Shown here: one piece after another, positions 48,290 to 60,105 of the stretch
How positions within the stretch are numbered: the stretch's first letter is position 1
Layout: every line of letters starts with the position of its first letter
Assembly (NCBI GenBank): GCA_029747015.1
Contig: JAKOGI010001330.1
Location: forward strand, 187,501 to 251,500
Length of the DNA: 64,000 nucleotides
DNA from: Carnegiea gigantea
Lineage: Eukaryota; Streptophyta; Magnoliopsida; Caryophyllales; Cactaceae
Direction of reading: 5' to 3'
Position numbers and translations under genes: made by a program
The notes under the pieces: model-generated
What the model saw: the letters and a program-made list of their open reading frames with translations, nothing else
Databases searched by the model: none
What the model was told of the DNA's origin: nothing

Positions 48290-48620
48290 TCAATCACCTC
48301 CAAGGGGAGTAGCCTCATACTCTTTATCCTCATTCTTATCTTTATCATTTTATTGAGGGTTATAAAGGGGTTATTGTTATCTAAAATCAAAAGTTTAAGG
48401 CATTGTAAAACAACATTGTATTTGTTGAGTCATACTTAGGATTTGTTTACTCATTAGCATTTACTTCCTCAGCAACTCATCCTTGAGTTCTTTATTGCTT
48501 TGGGTAAGCATGTGACTAGATTCTTGTAATTGCTTACATTTCTTCTTAAGCATATGCTAATTTTTTGTCTGTGAATTGAGTTCATCTCCCCAAGTTGGTT
48601 ACTACACCTCTTAAATAATT
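48290..48620 (-). pseudogene. Unidentified coiled-coil fragment
   Basis: On the minus strand a short frame shows a Lys/Glu/Gln-rich heptad-like stretch, KKKCKQLQESSHMLTQSNKE (about 48480-48540), bounded by stops. Downstream is an acidic stretch, DKDKNEDKEYEATPL. I do not recognise the family; it could be the C-terminus of a transposon protein or of a decayed host gene. It lies between the Myb/SANT relic and copia element G. Confidence 0.3.
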
Positions 48621-48939
48621 TAAGTCAGCTTAAGATGACAAATGATCTCTACCGCCTACAAAATATTTTTGTCAACTGTTGATCAATGAGAATAAATAAA
48701 CTTCACCTAAAGTTGTAACTCACCAATTTAATATTATCTAGTCATTGGAAGGGACTAAAGTTAGAGAAACTCCTTAATTGATAGCCTTATATCCAATGTT
48801 GCGAATGCGATCTTTTTTGTTCAGATTGTTCTTTACCACAACTCTTTTAGATTTGGGAATGATTGAGATTCATCTTAAGAGTTGCCATTAAAGGATCCTT
48901 GAGTGTTGATGATTGTTTGGAACTCTTGTTCAAAAGATT

Positions 48940-49960
48940 CCTACAATACCACAACATTCACAATAAATCTAATGGATTACACCATATTTAATATAATAGA
49001 ATTGATTCAAGTAATTATACCATAACTTCTTATCACTCTAATCCCTAAAATTACATCAACCCAAGCAAGATCATATTTAAACTGTCCCACAAAAATCTCT
49101 TTGTCACTAACCACATGGATATTACTCCTCAAAATCTATATATAACCAAGATGTAAAAACAAAATAGCACAAGAGTTCTCAACAATTTTCTCATACACAT
49201 TTATCATCTTTATTAATATTAGGACCATTAGACAACATAACAATATTAAACTTGTGTCATTACTTAGGTGCTGGTTTGAAATGATAAAGCCATTCTACAA
49301 GCTTGCCCACTTTGCTTTCTTAGCTAGGAACTACAAACCCTTCTGGTTGTTTCATATAAGCCTTTTATTCTAAATCACCATTTAGAAATGCAGTTAAAAT
49401 CTATTCGATGAATTTCCTACTTTATGTGGAAGTACTCACAATTAACATTCTAATTGTTGTAATTTTAGTTTCATATAAGCCTTGAGCTACTACTCTTGCT
49501 TTGAATTTTTTTATTTGCGCAATTTGTTCTAAGCTTCCTTCTAAATATCCATTTACAATCCGCAGCTTTACACCCATGAGGAAAATCACATTACACCCAA
49601 GTTTTATTAACCATAATAGAGTTCATTTCATCATTCACAACTTCTTTCTAAAAAGAGGTTAAATAGACAACATGGCTTCTTTGTAAGTTTCAAGATGATC
49701 TTTACAAGAAAGTTTAAAAATTATCACCAAAACTTTTTTTCTTTTGCCTACATCTACTCTCCTATGCTTAAAAGACTCACAACAACTACTATTTTCTCTA
49801 ATTAGAACATATCCTAGGATCTTTTTTATGACAAAACTACTTTTACATGGATGAAATTCGGCTAGGGGTTACACATTTCGTTGCCCCAGTTCTCCCTCTA
49901 TCGAATTCACTAACTTAATGCTTGACTTTATAGTCCTCGTAGGTTTGTCAAAACTTTCTA
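48940..49960 (-). pseudogene. Reverse transcriptase of element G
   Basis: At about 49390-49330 (minus) the text corresponds to the copia block 'HQMDV..AFLNG.LEE.VYM.QPEGF', in shifting frames. Around 49100-49030 GQFKYDLAWVDVILGIRVI matches the block after the catalytic site. Strongly decayed with many stops. Confidence 0.7.
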
Positions 49961-50039
49961 AGGTGGTGGCGAATATATTGTTGCACTCTTTTCTTTTAAC
50001 AGCTTCAATAGTTTTTCAAAAAACTCTAAAGACTTATCA

Positions 50040-51000
50040 TCAATTAGTCTATTAGAAGAAGATTCACCAATTGGTCTAGTCTATTTATCATTTATAGGAA
50101 AAACACTTTCAAAAAATACCGCATCTCTAGATTTCGTGATTGTGTTATTAGAAATCTCAAAAATTTTAGAATCAATCAGCAAAAATCTATGCATGGAGCT
50201 ATTTGAAGAATTACCAACAAACACAAAATCAATAGTTAGGACCAATTTTCCATTTCTTAATAGTAGTAACACTGGTTTTTGCAAGATACCCCTACACTTT
50301 CAAATGTTTAGGAGAAAGTTTCTTATTCTTCCATAACTCATAAGGAGTATTTTTCGAATTTTTATAATCTATTCTACTAAGAATCAAAAAGAAAAATATA
50401 AAGCTTCAGGCTAAAAAGTATTAGGCGAATCGAAACTGAGTAGCATAATATTGACCATATCAAGCAAAGTTGTATTTTTCCTTTCGGCCACCCTATTAAA
50501 GTGTGAGGTGTATGAAGGAGTAACTTTATGTATAATGCCGTGTTTTCTACAATTATCTTTCATTTTAGAAAGGGCCTAGTCACCTCCTCTATAAACCTCA
50601 AGTTTTTTATTCTAGTTTCTAATTGATTTCAAACTTTGCCTTTACAAATTTCAAACTTATCGGACAAACCAATTTTGGAATTAGTCAAATATAAATAATA
50701 ATATTTAGGAAAACCATTAGTGAAAGTTATGAAGTATTAATTACCATCTCAAGTCAAAACAAGCTATCACGAAGATCACTATTAGATAACTCTAATAAGG
50801 TAGAATTACTTTGTATAGATTTAAAAGGTGTCTAGGTTGTCTAGCCTCCACACAAATTTGGCATCTATCATCCACATTAATAGAAGATTTGGGAATTAAA
50901 TATGAAGATATCATTCTTTTAGTAGTATTTTTATTCACGTGACCAACTCTAGAACATTTGACATGTATGTACCCTAGTAGTAGTGACAATAATTTTTTGA
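50040..51000 (-). pseudogene. Integrase of element G
   Basis: The frame 50792-50989 (minus) has GHVNKNTTKRMISSYLIPKS and CQICVEARQPRH, which supply the zinc-binding His and Cys residues of a copia integrase. Around 50345-50290 a 'TPYELW...PKHLKV.GCLAKT' block and at 50130-50090 SRDAVFFESVFPINDK mark the C-terminal integrase region. Stops and shifts are frequent and the catalytic core is unreadable in one frame. Confidence 0.75.
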
Positions 51001-51211
51001 ACCTTATGTTTTTTTTAACTTACTTGTTAAGTGCCCTTGTTTATGAATTCTTTACATTTTAGTGCTAAACTCACTGTAATAGCCTCATTATTTTTCTTTT
51101 CTCTTTTTTTTTAAAAAAATATTACTATAAGGGTATTATAGAAATTTCAGGACTAAACTGAAAGGAGTCCATGGGTAAGGGTACTTAATTTTTTTTAAAT
51201 AACTTGAGGCC

Positions 51212-52430
51212 TTAAAAATTAATACCACTAATATCAGGTACCCAAGTGTTAGTAGTTCTAAGTATATCATACCAAATATTAGAACACTCAACAATAGCAA
51301 TAAATGATTGCAAACCAAAACTTGCATTACTAGTAGAAGGCATTACACTCAATCTGTATAAATCATCTAACCAAAAACCTTTATTAACAAATTGACCATG
51401 TCTACTAATAACAACTTTTTTGGAATCAAAATCGACTTTATAATAATGATCATCTAGCAAAGACATACTAACTAAATTTTTTTCTAATATTAGGCACATG
51501 ATAAACTCCATCTAGTTTAAGAAATTTCCTGAATGACAACTCTAACTTGACTTGACCTCCTCCTAAGGCACTAGCCACACTCATATTCCATGTGCTCATA
51601 CTTCTTATGTCTAGTACTTGATAGGATGAAAATAATTTTTATTAGCGCACATGCGAACATTAGCCCCATAAAGATCTTGAGTTAAAAAGTAAATTAACTC
51701 TAGGGTACTAGCAAAATGCTTGTTAGCTGGGGAATCAAAAATGGCCCCCACAGTCATGCCATTAGCTTATGGTTTGGGGGGTCCATTTAACCTTTTGGGA
51801 TTTTCTTATTCTGACCCTTGGAGAAAACACAGTCTCTAGTAATTGATTTGTACCTCTACATATCCAACATTGCCTTTTACCTTGATTAACATTTTTGGTC
51901 TTATTGTCTTGTTACTGCTATATCCGTTGATTTGTGGCCCCAGCATAGTCTTAGTACTGCTATTCCCCCCGATACCTTTTAGGACCATATCTTTTAAACA
52001 TGTTAGGTCCTAGTTATGAGAGCTTTCAATAAGAAGAGCCTTTTACTGAAATTCAAATCTAGTAAAAGAGTTATGATTATCTTCAATCCTTTAACTAAGA
52101 AATAACTCCTCTAATGAAAAAAGAATCATATTTTTATCTAAGAGTTGTAGCAAATTTGGACCAAGAGAATGGCAACCTTTGGATAGTAGAAACTAACTCA
52201 TTTTTGATGACACCTTTCATTTTTAGCCTATAAATTAGATTTTCAAATTTAAGCAATTGGTTAGAAATACTCCTACCATCAATAAACTAGAAATTAACCT
52301 AATTATTACTACTAACCCTAACTATACATTTGATCCAAAGCATTCCAACAATTGCAAGACACTTTTAATGTGACAAAAAATACAATACATATCAATGGAC
52401 AAAGCACTCAAAGTACCACTTGTAGCAATC
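51212..52430 (-). pseudogene. gag and Gag-pre-integrase of element G
   Basis: Near 52180-52130 (minus) LPFSWSKFATTLR and a following Phe-rich block match copia Gag. A CWIC-R fragment near 51880 is a zinc-knuckle remnant. At 51790-51700 ANGMTVGA.FDSPANKHFAS covers the protease-proximal region. 51511-51212 holds KNLVSMSLLDDHYYKVDFDS, the classic segment before integrase. Region 51050-51200 looks like unrelated AT-rich filler. Confidence 0.75.
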
Positions 52431-52440
52431 GTGGTATTTT

Positions 52441-54613
52441 TGCTGAAGCTAACTAATTTGACAAGCTATTTTATTAACCATGGTTTTATTATGTTAGCTA
52501 AATTAGGCTAATATTTGTTGTTAATTAAAGTGAATAATTTTCTAAAATTTAGTTTTAAAATTTTCTTGACTTGTTATGCGAATGCGTGAAATTAGTAAAT
52601 AGTCAAGGTTAGGTTGCGGGGGATTAGTAGATTCAATTAGGCTAGCAAATACTAGAACCGTGTAGGCTTATGTATTGGGCCATAGTTATTCCATGCCTTT
52701 TGGTTAGTAGGAAAAAAGGAAAATGCAAGCAAAAAAAGGGAATTGCAAGTCGCCTCTTCCCAACTAAAAATCACAACATTAGACGCTTTTCATCCTCAAT
52801 ACCTCAATGTTCCATTTGCCTTCTCCATTTCATCTTCCACCGATTCCACCATTTGAGTGGGAGAAAGAGGATGAAACAGAGAGAGAAAGTGAGACTAGGA
52901 GAAGAAGGAAGAAGGATAATACAGCAGCAATAGTAGCACAGCGTAAGAAGAGGAGGAGAATCACGTGTTAGCAGTAGCGTAGGAGAAGAAAGGGCGAGCA
53001 GAAAAGCATAGTCAGGCTACAAGGGGAAGTGAGATTAGCTTCAAATCAACCCAATTAACCCAAAAGTTTGGTTCTTAGCTTGAATTAAGGTGGGTGGCTC
53101 TTAATTCCCAAAATTTACTAGTTAATTTCAAAATTTTTAGATTTGGCTTTGGAAATTTGGTTTTGTTTCTGAGTTGAATTTATGGTGAACTAAGTAACTA
53201 TGGCAAGGAGGGATTGAATAAGTTGATTGAGATTATTGGGATTGAAATCGAGATGATTGTGTGGATATTTTGTGGGCGGTGCTGTGATGAGGGAGATTGG
53301 GTATGAGTGTTGAACTGATGGATTTGTTGTGATATTATCTTTGGTTTCGCTAAATTAGTTAATGCCAAATTCTGGTTGTATTGTTAATAACAAAGTTGTG
53401 TTGATGTTCTTGTTGCTCTCAATTCATGCCTAATGTCAATTTCGCCTAAGACGTTTAACCCTAAATTACAATGCTAAGTGTCTTTGAAAATGAACTGCAT
53501 TTGAGATGTTTGGGCTAGGAGGATATTGCTAATGTAAAGGACTTGTTCTTGAGAGTAAACCTTGGGACCCTGAATGGAGCAGAAATCCTAGCTATTACTA
53601 TCTTGATAAGGATAGAGGTCTGTTGACTTCAGGAGGCCCAGGTTACAAAATGTCATGAGTTATGCCACACCTATTATGAATTAAAAAGTCTCAGTTCTAA
53701 TATATACCGGTGTAAAGGATTGGAAAAATATGTGAACTAGTTGAAAAGGACTCTTATCAAATTACAAACAACTTTATTTAAAGATCAATCAATTTATGAT
53801 GGGGGTTTAAGTGAAGCTTCTTGCCCTTGGTACTTTATTTTCAGCTTCTTACTAAAGAACTCAAGTTGGCGGCTTTCAAAGCAATTCTTTGTTGGTAAAT
53901 GGACAATTGGGAGTCGAATAGTGAACCATTCTGAATGTTTAGGACAAAGTAAAGTATAACGTGACAATGGAGTCTTGTATGCTTAATATATTGATATTGA
54001 ACATAATTTTTGTGTGTCAGCTACTTAATGTTATTGTATGTAACCATTTTGTTTCTTTTAGGGTGAGAATTATCCACTAACCGTGTGGTAGCTCACCCCC
54101 TCTTCATTTCTCTTTCCTAGGTTAAGACTGATAAGCTATGAAGTTATTTTGGGTGACTTACTTGTAGCTACCTCCAGTTCAGACCGCATGCATGCTATAA
54201 GATTTTTTGTGTTATCATGTTACCCTTTATAAATAAATAAGCATGTTATAATACTTATAAGAATATAGATTGGCTTTGGCTATGTTTTCTTCTAATATAT
54301 CTTATGTACTTGTAATTACATACTATTTGTATGCTGACTTGAGCCTAAATGATTCAGGTGTGTGACCTAAAATGTTGATTCTGTTGCTAAGTTTTAATAT
54401 ATTAATACTTCCAAGAACAATCGGCTTGAGTTAAGCTTTTTATGTACTACAATTTCAGGTGGAACTCTAGTATTTTCGTTTCAGCAACTTGAGCTTACAC
54501 TAGGTTACCCCTTGTAACTTACTGAATTAACTCTATACAACCTTTTTAGCCTTAGGGGTTTCTTTAAGAAACCTGGCGATGTGACATTCTTTTTAGGACC
54601 GTTGGGTGTTACA
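52441..54613 (+). repeat. Element H 5' LTR
   Basis: Begins TGCTGAAGC and ends GTGTTACA. Its first part aligns loosely with 57868-58606: shared features are ttatgt...aaactagta-type text, a gggcc motif, a purine-rich gag/agaagag section and a cttaattcc...tagtt...atttcaaa block. Small frames at 52670 and 53741 are LTR sequence. Confidence 0.7.
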
Positions 54614-54615
54614 TT

Positions 54616-54631
54616 TGGTTGTATTAGAGCC
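54616..54631 (+). other. Primer binding site of H (degraded initiator-Met type)
   Basis: tggttgtattagagcc follows the LTR after two bases. It resembles tggtatcagagcc with an insertion and a C-to-T change. Confidence 0.55.
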
Positions 54632-55800
54632 ATAGGTTTGCATCAAATGCATGAAAGGGGTAAAATATGCGCACACTTGTATGCTTATTCTCAAATATAT
54701 GGGATTGCATGCTTACTTTTGTCACGTAGGTATAGGATGGTATCATATATTTTGGACTAAATTTACTTGCCTTTTTGGTGGGCTGCCTTGAATATAATCA
54801 TATACTAGAGGGCCTTGGAGTTAAGTAAACCAGTGGGGATAGCATTAGATCACCTAGAATCGCTAGGTGATTAGGTTTGTTTGGAGAATTCCCATGACGG
54901 GTAGGTAGAGGAAGGTGGTATGCACGCTCAGTCAATATATAGTACTGGTGGAACCATTTACCCTTTTTACCTATTGGGGCCTAGTAGATTTTCTACAGGT
55001 ACAGAAAACCAGCTTGTTTATAATGCGATCATTCAACTTCGTAGAGAATCAACATCCTCTGAACACCTTGGTCAAGAGGACACGTAGAGCGTCATCATAT
55101 GAGAGTGCTCCTTACTGAGGTACACCAAGCCAAGCTCTACAGGCAAGTCGGTGTGATGTGGGTACATCTGGTAGGTGCCTATAGGATGGTTTACCCTTGA
55201 GGCTGGCAAGCGACAATGCCTAGAATGAGAGAACTGGTGGATGAAGAGTATAACATTGACTACTTTGCTATTCTAAGATTAGAAGAACTACTAGCCCTAT
55301 ACAGTAGCATCCGACATCTCAGGTGAGTCTGCAATTGAGGACCCTCCTGAAAACAGCTCTTTGGATAAGGAATGGAGCAAGATGATGTGAACTATTGTTC
55401 ACAAGTGTTACAATGTATATGAATAAGTTTGTTATATCTGTTTTACTTTGTAAAAGAAGTAGAATTGTATGTGGCTCTTCTTATGACTATTAAAGCTATA
55501 AAGTTTGTATTTAAATAAGGTGGATGTATATGAGATGCTTATTAGTGTGTTAGGTGTAAATAAACTACATATATGTGTGCCCTAGTAAGTAAATGCATAC
55601 TATGTATGTAAAGCTAAACATAGCTTATGCTATAGTTAGGTTGTTGTGATACTTAGGGTTACTATGCTTTGGTTGTGAATAAGCTTATTACTTAGAAGCT
55701 ATTATATCTTCATTGTGAATGGTGGTATAGGTTGTGATATTAACATTTAACTTGAACTATAATTAAGTGATCCCCATATATATATGTATGGATAGATGCT
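54632..55800 (+). other. Leader of element H
   Basis: 1.2 kb before gag, as long as the leader of B that holds an accessory ORF. Two decayed frames (54915-55118 and about 55218-55330, the latter with RELVDEEYNIDYFAILRLEEL) could be remnants of a similar accessory ORF; the resemblance to B (RYLEDMPNGYFRIEDNQ) is weak. Confidence 0.35.
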
Positions 55801-56750
55801 TCCGCAAGCGAGAGCCTACAGCCATGGACATGGTATGCTAGTTTAACAACCTAAAGCATCTAAATTTGGAGGGGGGTTAGACCCTTTGCTACATGAAGAA
55901 TAGCTCAGGGAAATAGAAAACTTATTTGAAATTATGGAATGCCCTAAAAGATTTAAAGTGCATATAACCGGCCATCAATTTGAGCTAAGAAGTTGAGTTT
56001 TGCTAGGGGACGGTAAAGCCTCTAGCGGGGAAAGCGCTAGTAACATGGGAATTAGTTAAAGGCTCTAATGGACACCTAATACTAACCCAAAGATGTGAAG
56101 AGACCAAAGGAACAAGAATTCCTTTGTCTTAAACAAGGGAAAATGAGCATAATAGACTAAGCAACGAAGTTTAATGAACTTAGCCATTTTTCCCCAGCAT
56201 AAGTGGCCACTGAAGAAATGAAAATAGATCACTTTGAATAGGGACTGAAAAGAAGTATTAAGCAAATGGTGGCGGGGCATGCCTATGCCTACTTTTAAGA
56301 AATGTACCAAAGGCCTATGAAAATAGCCCGAGTCACAAATAAGATTGAGGCTGAGAATAGAGAAATGGGCCTAGCAAAGAGGAAGTTTGGTCCCATTTGG
56401 TCCAGTTCCCAATAAGGTAGAAACTTCAAAAGGTTTGACCCCAGGAGGACTCGAGACAAAGAAAAACAACCTATGTAGTGGCAAGAAAGAAGGTCCTATG
56501 ACAAATGTGGTCATCGCCATCCAGGCCATGTAAAGGAGTCACAGGAGGTGTTTGGGTTATAGAGAATTTGGATACCTGATTGCTCAATGCCCAAAGGCTG
56601 CTTGGAATAACCAGGGTAACAATCAAAGATCAGGATTCGAGGGCCAAACTACAACTTCAACAAAGCTTCCCTCTCATTGGCACTCCATTAGGGGGCAACA
56701 AGAACAACAAGAAGCCATAGGCAGGAGGTAGAGTGTCTTGGTTAGATAGG
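55800..56750 (+). pseudogene. gag of element H (decayed)
   Basis: Readable fragments in changing frames: a capsid segment with EEMKIDHF (about 56215) and, at about 56500-56600, two zinc-knuckle remnants (CGHRHPGH and a CxxCREFGY-like text followed by AQCPK). Stops are frequent. Order and content match the chromovirus gag of B. Confidence 0.65.
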
Positions 56751-56789
56751 GGAGAGGCTAAAGATCCAATTGCTGTGGTGACAGGTATT

Positions 56790-57867
56790 ATTTTTGTCTA
56801 AAACCTTTAGGCTTATGCTTTATTCAATGTAGGGGCTACTCATTCATTTGTAAACCCTGAATTTGCAAATAAACTCATCAGTGAACCTGATGAGATGGAT
56901 ATATAGTTATATTTGACTATCCCCTTATGATATTTAAGAACTATGCTATTAATGTGGACATGGAGAATCCTCTCAGTTGATCTTGTACAATAAGAAATAC
57001 ACGAATGCAATATTATTTTGGGAATGGATTGGTTAGCTAATTATAAAGTAACCAAAGATTGTGAAAAGAAGGTAATAGCTTTCTTGACCCCTAAAGGAGA
57101 AAGGTTAGAGTTTAGAGGAAGTAGCCTCCAGAAAACCATCCCAACCACATAAGCCACTTGGGCCTTTAGAATGTTAAGGAAAGGATGTTAGGGTTATCTA
57201 TGCACAGTTAAAGTGCCAGAATAAAAGAGCTAGACCTGAATGAGATCCTAATAGTGAGAGAATTTCCAGGCGTGTTTCAGGAGGTACTGGGATTGCCACC
57301 TAATCAAGAGATTGCATTTGTAATAGACCATGTGCCAGACACAATGCCAATATCCAAAGCTCTTTGCCAATGGCACCTACTGAACTGTTTGAACAGACTA
57401 AACGGAATATCCAACTATAAGAATTGTTGGATAAAGGACTAAACCAATCTAGTGTTTCACCCTAGGGAGCCCTGGTGCTCTTTATAAAGAAGAAAGATGG
57501 GAGCTTAAGATTGTACATTAACTATCCGGAGCTAAACAAGGTAACTATTAAGAACATGTATCCCCTCCCTATAATCGATGACTTGTTTGATCAACTAGCG
57601 AGCTCCATAGTGTTTTCTAAGATTGACTTAAAGTCAGGGGACCACCAGTTGAAGATAAAAAAGGAGGATGTGCCTAAAATAGCCCTTCAAACTCAGTATA
57701 GGCACTACGAGTTTCTAGTGTTGCCATTTAGGCTAACCAACGGCCTAACCTTCTTCATGGATCTAATAAACAGGGTAGTCAAAGCCTTCCTCGATAACTT
57801 CATGGTGATCTTTATTGATGATATCTTGATATGCTCCAAACCTAGTGAAGACGATGTAGAACTATAA
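56790..57867 (+). pseudogene. Protease and partial reverse transcriptase of element H
   Basis: Protease: ALFNVGATHSFVNPEFANK (about 56817-56870), with D-S-G changed to N-V-G, and ILGMDWLANYK (about 57015). Reverse transcriptase: [18 protein letters not shown] (57257 onward), then after stops the frame 57475-57867 with [27 protein letters not shown] and the catalytic FIDDIL at 57811-57828. It ends in a TAA (57865-57867) right at the 3' LTR. The thumb of the reverse transcriptase, RNase H and integrase are absent. Confidence 0.85.
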
Positions 57868-58218
57868 TAGTAGAAGTTTTAATGTCGAGTTATTTATTTC
57901 GATTAACAATTTAGGTGTAATAATGTTATAAATTTTTTGATTTGTTATGTGATTTCTTGAAACTAGTAGGTTTAGATCAGAATTAGATTGTGTAGGGATT
58001 ACATGAAATTAGCAAAGTTGAACTAGGTTATTTAGATCGAAATCAATTAGGATAGCACATTTGGGCCAAGCTTATTTGTGGGTTTAGTAAATTGAGTCAA
58101 AAAATTAACAATAATAAAAAGAAAAGAAAAAGGATGCTTGAGTCCCCTGCTCTTCACGACAGACAGGAGTAAAAAGAAGAGTATTATGCTGCTTCTTTGT
58201 AGCTCCCCATGACCACCA

Positions 58219-58291
<73 letters not shown>

Positions 58292-58606
58292 TAGCCAAAG
58301 GGGGTTGAGTGCAGCAGCGAAGGAGGCAGCACAGTCAGTGCCAGTAGCAGGGCCTACAACTAGTAGCCAAGCTACCGTAAGAGCAAGAAAGAGGATGAGG
58401 ATGAATGAGGAGTTGGCACAGATTCGCCCAATCCAACCCTTGATCAGGTCCTATTTGCCTGGATTTAAAGTACATGATTCTTAATTTCCTAGTCTACTTA
58501 TAATTTCACAAAGTTTTACCATTTCGTTCAATAAATTAAGTAGTATGGGGAGGATGAAATCTGAATGTGTGAGAATAATGGTAATAGGCAGACTATTTCA
58601 GTTAAT
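57868..58606 (+). repeat. Element H 3' LTR, left part
   Basis: Begins TAGTAGAAG where the 5' LTR has TGCTGAAGC. It carries a (GA)n tract at 58222-58282 and ends where the LTR of F begins. Confidence 0.65.
58222..58282. repeat. (GA)n microsatellite
   Basis: About 30 GA units, giving a spurious Leu/Ser frame on the minus strand. Confidence 0.97.
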
Positions 58607-59977
58607 TATTGGACGCTAATTTGTCATATTTTACATGCCTCTATCACCTACTTTTAGCTTGTATAATAATATAATCTTTAGAAGTTTTACTTATTTTATT
58701 TACTTTTGTAGGTAATAAGTTCAACCGAGCAACTGTCCCGAAAAGGAGCAAACAAAAGGAACAAAAGAAGAAAACAAGGCAAGGCAATGGGCGATGGGTA
58801 GCCTGTCGGCGACCGCTGCCACCAGCCATTAGTCGAGCCAGGGACTGGCGACGGCTAGCCATCGGCCAACCCAGTTCCCCAGCCTCCAACTCCTTTTGCT
58901 CGGGCCACTTCGATTCCTATAAGAGGCTTTGTCTTTGAGACTTTTGGGAGGTTCCTTTGGCGATTGTTAGGCTAGGTTTTAGGTTAGTTTTAGCCAAGAA
59001 AAACCCCATTAGGGAGATTAGATTAGGAGATTAGATTGTAATTTTAGGAGATTTGGATTCAAGCTTGTGGATTTTGGAACTTTATTCAACAATTCTCAAG
59101 CCTAAGTTTTCTCTTCTCTCTTTCTCTTTCTATTTCATACTTTGTACTTGCTGCTTTTATTTGAGCATGTTTAGATTGTATTTAGTTTAAATGTTTAGTT
59201 TTTATTGTTAATCCATTGCTAGATTCAATTAGTATCATTCTCTTTCCTCTCTAATTCATGTTTGTTTTCATATCTGCTAGTTTAGTTTTAGTTAGATTTT
59301 ATGGTGTCTTTGTTGATGATTAGTGGTTAGTTTTGTTGGCTTGGATTCTGATTAGCCCTTTGATGGCTAAGTAGTCTTTTGTTAGGCCTAACCACACCCA
59401 ATTTATACCTAGAACTTAGAGTTTTCTCTCATGCCCGCTAAGTGTTTGATGAAATTGCTTGAAAGAGCTTTCGTTTATATTGTTGGGGGATTGACTTATG
59501 CCGAGAGGTGAGGTTAATTAGTTAGTGTGGAAGAGGGGATAGTCGGGATCTGGATATGAAAATAATCCTGATCATTGTTAGGTCTGAGGTTTGTTAATTT
59601 GGTGGCCTAATTAGGCTAACTCTATGAAAATAGGTGGTTAGACTAATTAGGCTAGCTCATGACCCTTGAGAGAGGGCTTGAATGGTTTTTGACGGTGCAA
59701 CCAACCATCTCTAGTTTTTTGAATAGTTTGGGTAGGTTAGAACTCGTCTCTATTAGTTGGTTCGTCAATTAGTCAGATCATGACTCTAAGCTTCTTTTCT
59801 TGTGTTTATTAGCTTAATTTAGCTTGCCTTTCTTTCCTTCTCACATAGTTTAGCTTGAACCACTCGAGCGAATCCCGTTACTTGAAACCCAACGCCTTGT
59901 GGATGTCACTTAGAGTACTCGACGGTAAAACCTTGCACTTGAGGTTATAAATATTAAAACTCAAATTCTTCCTATCA
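58607..59977 (+). repeat. Element F 5' LTR
   Basis: 1,371 bp, starting TATTGGACGC (3' copy TGTTGGACAC) and ending CTATCA. Collinear with 62933-64000. A TATA-like tataagagg lies at 58918-58926. The minus-strand frame 58644-58889 has a counterpart in the other LTR and is not a gene. Confidence 0.9.
58918..58926 (+). promoter_or_regulatory. Putative TATA box in F 5' LTR
   Basis: tataagagg here; the 3' LTR has tataaaagg at 63241-63249, a good TATA match. Position about 310 bp into the LTR, as in element E. Confidence 0.5.
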
Positions 59978-59983
59978 AGTTTT

Positions 59984-60001
59984 TGGTGCCATTGCCGAAG
60001 A
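59984..60001 (+). other. Primer binding site of F (Asp-tRNA type)
   Basis: tggtgccattgccgaaga, 6 bases after the LTR, matches the primer site of E with four to five substitutions, and that of A in part. Confidence 0.65.
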
Positions 60002-60105
60002 GTTGGCGTTTTTCAATATTGAGGTTTACTTGAGCATTTGAGGCTAGGCCTTTAGAAAATCCAAAATAAAAAAATAAAAAAATTAAAAATTTGAAAAAAA
60101 TCGAA

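Larger units (their letters stand above)
48940..52440 (-). mobile_element. Element G: minus-strand Ty1/copia fragment
   Basis: On the minus strand the order is gag (52430-51790), protease/Gag-pre-integrase (51790-51200), integrase (51000-50040) and reverse transcriptase (49960-48940), which is copia order. The LTRs are not identified. Its 5' end is cut exactly where the 5' LTR of H begins (52441), so H probably inserted into G and the missing gag N-terminus may lie right of the window. RNase H is not recognisable. All parts are broken. No relation in sequence to element D is evident beyond the family level. Confidence 0.8.
52441..58606 (+). mobile_element. Element H: truncated Ty3/gypsy (chromovirus-like) retrotransposon
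   Basis: 5' LTR 52441-54613 (TG...CA), degraded initiator-Met primer site, long leader, gag, protease and reverse transcriptase, then directly the start of a 3' LTR (57868) that is cut by element F at 58606. RNase H and integrase are missing, lost in a deletion that ends at the LTR boundary. The LTR pair is recognisably related but much diverged, so it is old. The remainder of the 3' LTR should lie right of the window, beyond F. The right target duplication cannot be checked. Confidence 0.78.

Noticed and set aside
58047..58298. Leu/Ser-repeat minus-strand frame
   Set aside because: Produced by the (GA)n tract in the H 3' LTR.
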